13,604 nt of DNA from a bacterium (GTDB lineage Bacteria; Krumholzibacteriota; Krumholzibacteriia; JACNKJ01): the NCBI GenBank assembly GCA_014382085.1, contig JACNKJ010000102.1:1-13604 (forward strand). The letters run 5' to 3'. A model generated the notes under the pieces. The model saw only the letters and a program-made list of their open reading frames with translations. It was not told where the DNA came from and searched no databases. The translations under genes were made by a program, and so were the position numbers. Shown in pieces: positions 1 through 6,890 of the stretch; the stretch's first letter is position 1; each line of letters opens with the position of its first letter.

Positions 1-430
1 GCCCTACAATCATGTCGTCGAAGGTGAAGGCCGTGTCATTGGCTGTGGCAGTGGCCTTGGCGGCAGAATCCGTGGCGAGAATGGCGCGGACCTTTTCAGC
101 CAGTGCGGTCATGCGTACGGGCTTGGTTAGGTATTCCACGGCACCCAAATCAAGGGCGCGCACACCCGCTTCAATGCTGGCAAATGCGGTCATGAGAATG
201 GATGGCGTCCCGGGACTCTGCTTATGAACCTTCGCCAATAAGTCCAGGCCAGCTTCTTCGCTTTCCATGCGTAGATCGGTGATAATCAAGTCTGCGGGCT
301 TCTTCTGGAAAAGATCCCATGCCTCCGACCCGGTGCTCGCCGTGAGAATTCGTCGCCCCTTGCCCTCGAGAGATTCCTCCAGAAGTTTCAGCATGCGAGT
401 TTCATCATCGACAATGAGGATGCGCTTCAC
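1..430 (-). CDS. NtrC/AtoC-type response regulator, receiver domain (C-terminus off the left edge)
   Basis: Phosphoacceptor partner of the histidine kinase directly upstream. I translated 143 residues from a GTG at 430-428. The receiver domain fills about residues 1-118, with acidic pair D8/D9, phosphoacceptor D52 (in IITDLRM), T81 (MTAF) and K103 (LTKP). A low-complexity Ala/Thr linker (about 121-133) leads to FTFDDMIVG at the window edge. That matches the first residues of a sigma-54-interacting AAA+ domain, so the full protein is probably an NtrC-like activator with AAA+ and helix-turn-helix domains. The GTG start overlaps the kinase stop as GTGA, with AGGA just upstream, indicating translational coupling. 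The receiver assignment is secure; the sigma-54 class rests on the last nine or so residues and on family habit. Confidence 0.9.
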   Translation of the reverse strand, partial: MKRILIVDDETRMLKLLEESLEGKGRRILTASTGSEAWDLFQKKPADLIITDLRMESEEAGLDLLAKVHKQSPGTPSILMTAFASIEAGVRALDLGAVEYLTKPVRMTALAEKVRAILATDSAAKATATANDTAFTFDDMIVG

Positions 431-1683
431 GAATCCTGCCCTTTCACTTTGATGGGAATGCTGAGTCTAAACTTGCTGCCCGCGGAGCTTGACGATTCAA
501 GTGTGAGATCTCCCCCATGGGCCTGTGCCAGTGAACGCGAAAGGGCAAGGCCTAGACCCGTACCGCCCTCTCGACCGGAAACAAAGGGGTCGAACAGATT
601 CTCGCGAAGCTCTTCCTGCACGCCCCGGCCATGATCTCGAATTCCAATTTGTATGCTGCGGCCTTCCTGCGCGATGGAGACAAGCACCTCTCCCCCCTCA
701 GGACTGAAAGATGCCGCGTTGGCTAACAGATTCAAAGCGATTTGACGGAGGCGATCGGGATCAAAATCGGCTAGCAATGGCCGGCTGCCGGCTGCCAGAT
801 TGAAATGTATCTTCGGATACGACTGCTTCGCCTCTTGGATACATCTGTCCCAAAGCCCGACCAGATCGACTTGCTCAAAACGTAGCTCCATGGGACGCGC
901 ATAGTGCAGAAAATCGTCGAGCAGGCGGCGCAGCCTCTCGGTCTCCTCCAAAATTTCCACGGCTCGATCGGCTTCCTTGCCATGGCTTTCCATCTCCAGC
1001 AGTTCGGCATGCCCCAGAATAATGGCTAATGGATTTCGAATTTCGTGGGCCAGTCCCGCCGCCAAAGTACCCACTTCAGCAAGATGCTCGGCGCGATCCA
1101 ACTCGCGTTGACGTCGACGCGCTTGCCTGAGAATCAGAGCCATGGAGAGAAGCACGAAGCTTACGAAAAGCACGCCGGCTCCCGTAGCAACCCAAAGACC
1201 ATCGCGCAGGCGGACGAGCTGATCGGACAGTCGCGCACCCGCCTCCAGTAACAGATAACCCTGGAGTTCCCCCACCTCGTTTTCCAGAGGAAGGTATAGG
1301 GTCAGGAATAACTCGTCGCCATCGCGGAAGGCTTCAGCCTCGTACTCGAGACCCAGAGAAGCTTCCACTTCCGGTAGAAGTGCGGCGGGCGGAAGAGCCG
1401 GACTTCGGGTATCGATAACCCGGCCTTGATCATTCAAAAGCTCTAGACGATCCAGCCCCGCAGAAAAGGCCAGATCCTCCAAGTCCCCAATGCTGATCAA
1501 GTTTTCATTGAGAGCAGCCCGAACGATTGCGCCTTGCTCGCGAAGAGCTTGGCGGCGGGCGAGTTCGAAGGCCTCACTCATGCGCGCATGAAAAATCCAG
1601 CCGCCGGACAGCAGTCCGGTGACCAGAAGCAGAGTGAAAACCGCAACCAGCTGGGTTACTCGATCGATTCCCGGTGAATGCAT
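427..1683 (-). CDS. Membrane-bound sensor histidine kinase (NtrB/AtoS/ZraS-like)
   Basis: Senses a signal outside the inner membrane, autophosphorylates on histidine and passes phosphate to the regulator encoded next. It has 418 residues: membrane segment 1 (about 10-31), an extracytoplasmic sensor region of about 130 residues (32-160, PAS/CACHE-sized, not matched to a named family), membrane segment 2 (about 164-185), a short basic linker and HisKA with the H-box LAHEIRNP (phospho-His H213). The HATPase_c domain has the N-box around N318-N322, G1 box D350-HGRG, F-box near 363-367 and G2 box GGTGLGLA (373-380). The C-terminus is at about 418, so there is no fused receiver. The ATG start lacks a clear Shine-Dalgarno sequence, and only 31 bp separate it from the CotH-like stop with no terminator, so it probably relies on the upstream message. 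The ligand cannot be read from sequence. Confidence 0.95.
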   Translation of the reverse strand: MHSPGIDRVTQLVAVFTLLLVTGLLSGGWIFHARMSEAFELARRQALREQGAIVRAALNENLISIGDLEDLAFSAGLDRLELLNDQGRVIDTRSPALPPAALLPEVEASLGLEYEAEAFRDGDELFLTLYLPLENEVGELQGYLLLEAGARLSDQLVRLRDGLWVATGAGVLFVSFVLLSMALILRQARRRQRELDRAEHLAEVGTLAAGLAHEIRNPLAIILGHAELLEMESHGKEADRAVEILEETERLRRLLDDFLHYARPMELRFEQVDLVGLWDRCIQEAKQSYPKIHFNLAAGSRPLLADFDPDRLRQIALNLLANAASFSPEGGEVLVSIAQEGRSIQIGIRDHGRGVQEELRENLFDPFVSGREGGTGLGLALSRSLAQAHGGDLTLESSSSAGSKFRLSIPIKVKGQDS

Positions 1684-1714
1684 ATCGGCAGTTTCGAGGC
1701 CCGGGAAGATACTG

Positions 1715-4156
1715 TCAACGGAGAAGCACGAGACGCTGAGTCTTAAGCCCTAAATCTCCACTTAGCCTGAGTAAATAAACCCCGCTGCTCAGCTCCCGTC
1801 CTGAAAGATCCTCGGCGTGCCAATCCATTTCATGCCGTCCGGCCTCGTACCAGGCTTCAGCCAGAGTCGAAACCCGACGCCCGCTCACATCGAAAACTTC
1901 AATGCGCAACATGGCGCCCTCTGGCAATTCAAAGCTAATCCGCGTAACGGGATTGAAGGGATTGGGCCATGCCGCATGCAGTTTTAAACTCTGCGGCAGC
2001 TCTTCGCCCGTGGATGTGGGATCGCCATTACTTGCGCCAGGAGTGGGCGTGGTGAAGAGAATCCAGTCCGGTGCGCCGTCATACTCGCGCCCTTCACTGA
2101 TATCGGCGTATTGAGCGCCGAAGACATGACTGTCGATCACGTTATTGCCGGCCGTCAAGCGACCGAATAGTCCGATCTCTTCCCCACCGCTGCTAAGTTT
2201 GAAGCTGGTGTGAAGTGGACCATCGTCCTCGTCGCTATCGCACCAAACAAGCATGAACTCTCCTGCGGGAAGCAGGGTATCGGGGAAGGCCCACTGGGTG
2301 GAAGTGCTCAGGTCGTCGCTCAGGAAGAGGCCGCCCATTTGCACGTCCTCCGGCCCGGGATTATAGATCTCGAGCCAATCCTCGAACTCGCTCATCTCAT
2401 CGACAATACCGCTGGTGTTCACGGCCAGGAATTCGTTGATCTGAAGTGTTATCGTTTCAGGCTCGATGGGGTTCACGTTCTCGGCTCCGGGGGAAGCCGC
2501 ACTGAGCATGGCCCAATCTCCGGATCCGTTGGGCCAACGACCATAGCTGAGATTCTGAGGAAGAGCCGGGAAGGTGACCTGATCCTGAATCGTGTAGCCG
2601 TCGAGGAGATAGAGATCCTCGCCGTCTCCGTCCAGCTTGAATGGCGCGTGATACTGACCTTCAACAGTTTCGTTGTCGCACCAGACAATCAGATACTCAC
2701 CCGGATCCAAAGAGACCGCTGGGAACAGATAGCGATCCATGCCGTCATTGAGATCGGTCAGAGCGTAGCCATTCAATGAAATTGACGAGGGCCCCGCATT
2801 GTAGATTTCAACCCAATCGTCATAATCACCCATTTCGTCGGCCAAGGTCGCTGTGTTGTTGGCCATGAGCTCATTGATTACCAGGCCTTCGGCGGGAGTC
2901 CAGCTGCCCACCTGTCCTTGGACGTAGTTGTTTCTATCGGTCACAAATCCGTTGAGCCCGGGGATAAGCCGGGGGCCATCGTAGATGTTCGTGGTCATGG
3001 CCGACTCGAATTCGGAGTTGCTGAACATCTTCTTGGTATCGCTGTAAACGTCGCTGCGGACCAGGTCGCGCAATTCTTCCATGCGAGGCAGCAGAATACT
3101 CGGATGCGCTGGGCCGGCGCTAAGACGACGCAGATGGCCCTTGTAAATGTCGTCATACTCGGTAATGGCCCACAGCTCTTCCGCCAGGGGACGCTCTTCT
3201 CCCCACTGGGTATTCGTCCAATGGATGCTCAGATTCTTGAGCTGACTTAGGGAGTAACCGTATTGGTTGAAAAGCCCCCAGGCCTCGTTCATGTCCCACT
3301 TGAGGAAGACATAGCGATTGTCTAGTTCACGGTGATAGAAATAGTAGTTCACACAGCGTCCTGGATAGCTGTCGAGGTTCACCGTGAGAATATCTATGGC
3401 CAACATGGCCATGGCCGAATTCACATCGCAATAGATGTGCATGCTGTCGGGCAATTCGGCAATGGGTGTGTTGTTGAGTTGATCGCAGAAATTGACCAAG
3501 CCGGACCAATCGTTGACTTCTTCATTGGTCTTCAGCTCATAATCGTCGTAGTAATTCCAATCATAAGCCCCCAGGTATTCAAGGGAGCCATGAGGCTCTC
3601 CCTTCCACAGGTTTCCGTTTTCTCCAGGACCGAAACGACTATCGATAAACTCCTGATCCACCTGCTCCACGAGCAGGTAGAGACCCCAATATTCACCGTT
3701 GATGGTCAAGGCAACATAGTTGGTGCGACCCGCGGGAAGACCGGCGGCATCAGCCAGTTCATAGGCGCACTTCTCGCGCACAAAACTCGGGTCGAGGAAG
3801 CAGTTGTTGAGATTGAGCTTGTCCAGACCGGCGATCTCCTGGCCCACCACATACTCGTCGATATCAAACTTGAAAGACTTCTTTTCACCCGGATAGGCCA
3901 TATAGCTGCTGTTGCCCTTGAATCTGACCCCGATGCTATCGAAATGATAGCCATCCCAATCGAAGGCGGCTTCTAGATACGGGGGATCATCCACACCCTC
4001 AAAGTTGTCTTCGAGAAGCTGCCACCAGTTGGGTTGGCTAAAAGTCAGGTCAAACTCATGAACTGAATCGCCATCGAACAGGGGATGATCCTGGGGCGTC
4101 AGGGCGGCGATAGCAAGGAGGGGCGAGGTGAGGAGGAGGAGGGCAATTATCCGCAT
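1715..4156 (-). CDS. Secreted CotH-kinase-like protein with two lamin-tail domains and a C-terminal sorting-type tail
   Basis: The protein has 813 residues. I start it at the internal ATG 4156 because a signal peptide follows at once (MRIIALLLLTSPLLAIAA) and GGGAG lies 6-7 bases upstream; an in-frame ATG at 4270 would add 38 non-signal residues. The CotH region (about 25-410) shows the opening HPLFDGDSVHEFDLTFS, a glycine-loop-like RFKGNSS (78-84), lysines K92/K93/K96, NGEYWGLYLLVEQ (153-165), candidate catalytic D262 and N270 (VNLD...VNYY) and metal-site candidate D288 (KWDMNEAWG). CotH proteins are atypical secreted kinases in spore formers. Two homologous lamin-tail domains follow (about 425-520 and 570-665; INE, DWxEIYN, VWCD), then the tail (726-813; WPNPFNP at 730-736, FDVSGRR, LSSGVYLLRL). 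Such proteins are usually surface or secreted. Kinase activity is inferred from conserved positions only. It probably heads an operon with the two-component system. Confidence 0.9.
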   Translation of the reverse strand: MRIIALLLLTSPLLAIAALTPQDHPLFDGDSVHEFDLTFSQPNWWQLLEDNFEGVDDPPYLEAAFDWDGYHFDSIGVRFKGNSSYMAYPGEKKSFKFDIDEYVVGQEIAGLDKLNLNNCFLDPSFVREKCAYELADAAGLPAGRTNYVALTINGEYWGLYLLVEQVDQEFIDSRFGPGENGNLWKGEPHGSLEYLGAYDWNYYDDYELKTNEEVNDWSGLVNFCDQLNNTPIAELPDSMHIYCDVNSAMAMLAIDILTVNLDSYPGRCVNYYFYHRELDNRYVFLKWDMNEAWGLFNQYGYSLSQLKNLSIHWTNTQWGEERPLAEELWAITEYDDIYKGHLRRLSAGPAHPSILLPRMEELRDLVRSDVYSDTKKMFSNSEFESAMTTNIYDGPRLIPGLNGFVTDRNNYVQGQVGSWTPAEGLVINELMANNTATLADEMGDYDDWVEIYNAGPSSISLNGYALTDLNDGMDRYLFPAVSLDPGEYLIVWCDNETVEGQYHAPFKLDGDGEDLYLLDGYTIQDQVTFPALPQNLSYGRWPNGSGDWAMLSAASPGAENVNPIEPETITLQINEFLAVNTSGIVDEMSEFEDWLEIYNPGPEDVQMGGLFLSDDLSTSTQWAFPDTLLPAGEFMLVWCDSDEDDGPLHTSFKLSSGGEEIGLFGRLTAGNNVIDSHVFGAQYADISEGREYDGAPDWILFTTPTPGASNGDPTSTGEELPQSLKLHAAWPNPFNPVTRISFELPEGAMLRIEVFDVSGRRVSTLAEAWYEAGRHEMDWHAEDLSGRELSSGVYLLRLSGDLGLKTQRLVLLR
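1950..1969. repeat. 20-base exact match encoding the WPNPFNP tail motif, copy 1
   Basis: Bases 1950-1969 are identical to 11848-11867. Both encode W-P-N-P-F-N-P on the minus strand in the sorting tails of the two secreted proteins, with the same codons throughout. Shared protein motif plus biased codon choice can explain it; no mobility is implied. Confidence 0.6.
2162..2884 (-). repeat. Tandem lamin-tail domain duplication inside the CotH-like protein
   Basis: Residues about 425-520 (bases 2597-2884) and about 570-665 (bases 2162-2449) align with each other throughout. Shared features are INEx(L/F)xxNT, a DEM/acidic stretch, DWxEIYNxGP, FP...L.PGE/AGE, VWCD and a closing FKL..(G)GE. They diverge at residue level, so this is an old duplication, not a recent DNA repeat. 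Lamin-tail domains are immunoglobulin-like beta folds common in secreted bacterial proteins, often next to CotH or nuclease domains. Confidence 0.8.
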
Positions 4157-4205
4157 GATCGGCTCCCTGAAGATGTAATTTGGCAGTGGTTTGAACCTAT
4201 CCGGA

Positions 4206-4238
4206 CACTTCCTGACCTCTCCACGCGTCACGGAAGTG
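4206..4238. promoter_or_regulatory. Imperfect inverted repeat/hairpin at the start of the CotH-gene leader
   Basis: The arms CACTTCC (4206-4212) and GGAAGTG (4232-4238) are perfectly complementary. The stem continues inward with TGAC (4213-4216) against GTCA (4227-4230), interrupted by one bulged C at 4231, leaving a loop of about 10 bases. It lies just downstream of the candidate -10 box on the minus strand, so it would either form at the extreme 5' end of the mRNA or act as an operator over the start point. It is about 50-80 bases before the ATG. The function is inferred. Confidence 0.4.
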
Positions 4239-4241
4239 GTA

Positions 4242-4270
4242 ATTATCTCATGTTTAACGATTTTGAACAA
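4242..4270 (-). promoter_or_regulatory. Candidate sigma-70 promoter for the CotH-like gene and two-component operon
   Basis: On the minus strand, TTGTTC (4270-4265) and GATAAT (4247-4242) are separated by exactly 17 bases in an AT-rich patch. The -10 matches the consensus at five of six positions, the -35 at three. The predicted start is near 4235, giving a leader of about 80 bases that holds the 4206-4238 hairpin. The opposing gene starts at 4331, so this is a divergent promoter region. I see no equally good promoter for the plus-strand gene here. Confidence 0.45.
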
Positions 4271-4330
4271 GATTCGGGGACTGCGAAGAGGTGTAAGAAG
4301 TGCTAGCTTGTCGAAATCAAAGGAGATTTC

Positions 4331-5404
4331 GTGGAAAAGCTCGTCCTAAAAAACCTCTCCCTACCCGAACTGAAAAACTGGTTCGCGGAATTGGGCGAAC
4401 CCTCCTATCGCGTGAAGCAAATTCGCGACTGGATCTATCGCAAAGGCGTATTTGACTTCGCGGCCATGAGCAACCTGCCGGCCGCCCTGCGCGAGCGCCT
4501 GAGCGAAACGGCTTCCCTCCGCTCCCTGGAGACCGTGAATTCCCTGGCCAGTGAGCGCGATGGCTCCGAGAAGATTCTCTTTCGCCTGGAAGACGGCGAA
4601 ACCATCGAATCGGTGCGCATGGGCATGGAGAGCCACTCGACGCTTTGCCTTTCCAGCCAAGTGGGTTGCGCCATGGGATGCGTCTTCTGCGAAACCGGGC
4701 GTTGGGGATTTCGGCGCAATCTCAAACAGGCCGAAATTCTCGATCAGGTGCTTGAGTTGCGCGCGACCCTTCCCGAGGACCAGCGCTACAATCTGGTTTT
4801 CATGGGCATGGGTGAGCCCCTTCAAAACTACGCCACTATAGTATCCACGCTTCGCGTGCTCACTTCCGAAGAGGGCATGGGACTGAGCCCAAGGCGCATT
4901 ACTCTGTCAACCGTGGGGCTTCCCGATCGCATTCGCAAATTGGCCACTGAAGGCATGAAAGTGGGTCTTGCCGTGAGCCTGATCTGCGGCGACGACGATA
5001 TGCGGCGAGCCCTGGTTCCCGGGCACGTCAAGCAAACCATCAAGCCCATTCTAGAAGCGGCGGAATACTATGCGCGCGTGACGGGTCGGCGGGCGACGCT
5101 TGAGTACGTTCTCATGGCCGGCATTACAGACCGCCAGAAGGATGCCGAACGCCTGCGTGAGATCACGCGGGATCGGCCCTTCAAGGTGAACATCATCCCC
5201 TATAATCCTGGCGAGACCGAAGTGCAGATGCTTCTTCCCGGCTTCAAGGCACCGGAAGAATTGCGCCGGCCCACGCCAGCAGAAGTTGAGAAATTTGTGG
5301 GCAAGCTGATTCCCGCCGTGCCGGCAGTCACCGTCCGCTGGAGCCAAGGCACGGAAGTCGGCGGGGCATGTGGGCAGTTGCGGGGTCGGGATGCCAATGG
5401 CTAG
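4331..5404 (+). CDS. rlmN: RlmN-family radical-SAM RNA methyltransferase (divergent)
   Basis: RlmN enzymes methylate C2 of A2503 in 23S rRNA, and in some species A37 of tRNA, using two SAM molecules, a 4Fe-4S cluster and a cysteine-bound intermediate. The 357 residues are the usual length. The N-terminal accessory domain (about 1-95) carries PSYRVKQIRDWIYRKG. The radical-SAM core has C106, the cluster motif C113-x3-C117-x2-C120, GFRRNL (126-131), MGMGEPLQNY (158-167) and ITLSTVG. IIPYNP (288-293) and the catalytic C347 in ACGQL follow. The GTG start has AGGAG at 4321-4325, five bases away. Two signatures are unusual. The normally invariant SLHA reads SLIC (216-219), with GDDDMRRALVPGH after it, and the usual DIDAACGQL reads EVGGACGQL. 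There is also a longer segment before the last strand (about 294-316). The family is certain; A2503 specificity is only probable. Confidence 0.88.
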   Translation: MEKLVLKNLSLPELKNWFAELGEPSYRVKQIRDWIYRKGVFDFAAMSNLPAALRERLSETASLRSLETVNSLASERDGSEKILFRLEDGETIESVRMGMESHSTLCLSSQVGCAMGCVFCETGRWGFRRNLKQAEILDQVLELRATLPEDQRYNLVFMGMGEPLQNYATIVSTLRVLTSEEGMGLSPRRITLSTVGLPDRIRKLATEGMKVGLAVSLICGDDDMRRALVPGHVKQTIKPILEAAEYYARVTGRRATLEYVLMAGITDRQKDAERLREITRDRPFKVNIIPYNPGETEVQMLLPGFKAPEELRRPTPAEVEKFVGKLIPAVPAVTVRWSQGTEVGGACGQLRGRDANG

Positions 5405-6836
5405 GCGATCCAGAAAAGTCGATGTAGGCCCTGAGCGGAAGATTTTCTGCAATCGTACCCTGAACCTCAGGTCTATCAAGGCCGTGGGCTACGATATGGA
5501 CTACACGCTGATCCACTACCACGTGGAGAAGTGGGAACGTCGCTCCTTCGTTCACATGAAGCGCAAACTTGCAAGCCAGGGGTGGCCGGTGGACGAGTTA
5601 CGTTTCGATCCCAAAGCCGTACAGCGGGGCCTCATCATCGACCTTGAACTGGGCAATATCCTCAAGGCCAACCAGTTCGGCTATGTGAAGCACGCGTCCC
5701 ATGGCAGCCGAATGCTCGACTTCGATACGCTGAAGCAAACCTATGCGGAAACCGTAGTGGATTTGGCCGGACCGCGCTTTGTCTTTCTCAACACACTATT
5801 CTCCCTGTCGGAAGCATCCATGTACTCCCAGCTGGTGGACTTGCTCGACGCCGACAAGACCCCCCAGCGCCTGGGATACAGCGATCTCTATCGTGAAGTG
5901 AAAATGGTACTGGACGCGGCACATGTGGAGGGGCGCCTGAAGGCGGAAATCGTCGCCCACCCCGAGCGCTTTGTGGAACTGGATCCTGAAATTCCCAAAG
6001 CTCTCCTCGACCAAAAACGCGCCGGCAAGAAGCTGCTTCTTATCACCAATTCGGAATGGTCTTACACGCTGGCCATGATGGCTTACGCATTCGACCGCTA
6101 CCTGCCCAAAGGTATGATCTGGCGTGACCTGTTTGATCTGGTCATCGTTGCAGCTCGCAAACCTGAATTCTTCCTGGGTGAACAACCTTTCTTCGAAATA
6201 GCCAACGAAGAAGGATTGCTCGCACCGGTTGTGGGACAGCCCAAGCCTGGCAGCATTTTTCATGGCGGACATGCCGGTGCGGTGGAGAGCATGTTCGACT
6301 TACGCGGATCACAGATCCTATACGTGGGTGACCACGCTTACGGGGATGTACACGTATCCAAAAACATTCGCCGATGGCGCACAGCCTTGGTCGTTCGAGA
6401 ACTTGAAGAAGAGATCGGCGCCGAGGAACGCTTCTCGATGGAGCATATCCAGCTAATCGCTTTGATGAACAAGAAGATTGCTGCCGAACGAGAACTTTCG
6501 CAGCTAAGACTTAGGATACAAAACAAGAAACAGGGCCTTGCCCCCGCCCAGGAACTCAACCTACGGGCCCTGGAGAATAAACTGAGAAAGGCTCGTAGTG
6601 GCTTGCTGGTCCTGGACGAACAACTTGCCCCCCTGGCCCAAGCCAGCGGAAGCCTTGGCAACGAAAGGTGGGGCATGCTCATGGCCTCGGGCAATGACAT
6701 GAGCTACTTCGCCCGTCAAGTATTACGGCATGCCGACATATACACTTCCCGCGTTTCCAATCTGCTCCATGAAACGCCATTTGCATTTTTCCGCGCGCAT
6801 CGGTCGCTCATGCCTCACGAGCGAAGTTTGACTTAG
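5397..6836 (+). CDS. HAD-superfamily 5'-nucleotidase, cytosolic IMP/GMP (cN-II) type
   Basis: Cytoplasmic phosphatase expected to dephosphorylate purine nucleoside 5'-monophosphates. It has 479 residues from ATG 5397; ATG 5391 and GTG 5370 are alternative in-frame starts, and 5397 is preferred for GGG six bases upstream. HAD motif I is GYDMDYTL (nucleophile D33, acid/base D35), motif II is LLITNSEW (T217), the motif III lysine is K255 (ARKP), and motif IV is YVGDHAYGDV (D312, D317). A long insertion between motifs I and II and a helical, coiled-coil-prone C-terminal part (about 345-415) are typical of the 5_nucleotid (PF05761) family. The start overlaps the rlmN-like stop by 8 bases (ATGGCTAG), so the two are almost certainly one transcript. 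The exact substrate is inferred from the family. Confidence 0.92.
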   Translation: MARRSRKVDVGPERKIFCNRTLNLRSIKAVGYDMDYTLIHYHVEKWERRSFVHMKRKLASQGWPVDELRFDPKAVQRGLIIDLELGNILKANQFGYVKHASHGSRMLDFDTLKQTYAETVVDLAGPRFVFLNTLFSLSEASMYSQLVDLLDADKTPQRLGYSDLYREVKMVLDAAHVEGRLKAEIVAHPERFVELDPEIPKALLDQKRAGKKLLLITNSEWSYTLAMMAYAFDRYLPKGMIWRDLFDLVIVAARKPEFFLGEQPFFEIANEEGLLAPVVGQPKPGSIFHGGHAGAVESMFDLRGSQILYVGDHAYGDVHVSKNIRRWRTALVVRELEEEIGAEERFSMEHIQLIALMNKKIAAERELSQLRLRIQNKKQGLAPAQELNLRALENKLRKARSGLLVLDEQLAPLAQASGSLGNERWGMLMASGNDMSYFARQVLRHADIYTSRVSNLLHETPFAFFRAHRSLMPHERSLT

Positions 6837-6856
6837 TTCCCTGGGAACTCATTTTT
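6835..6856 (+). terminator. Possible rho-independent terminator overlapping the nucleotidase stop codon
   Basis: AGTTCC (6835-6840) and GGAACT (6844-6849) form a perfect six-pair stem around CTG, beginning inside the TAG stop, with a five-T run at 6852-6856. The stem is short and the T run is two bases away, so strength is doubtful. The 54-base gap here separates convergent genes. Confidence 0.35.
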
Positions 6857-6890
6857 GAGCTGGGATTCGTGAAAGCGGGATCAAACAAAC

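Noticed and set aside
2210..2779. A 189-codon plus-strand open frame
   Set aside because: Lies antisense to the lamin-tail domains; its length follows from low stop frequency opposite the coding frame.
3332..3976. A 214-codon plus-strand open frame opposite the CotH-like gene
   Set aside because: It is a mirror frame of a clearly coding region; the predicted residues show no family motif, signal or ribosome binding site.
4331..5404. Cfr-type antibiotic-resistance methyltransferase
   Set aside because: The overall sequence is closer to RlmN (ACGQL end, N-terminal domain, length) and the housekeeping-style coupling to a nucleotidase gives no resistance context.
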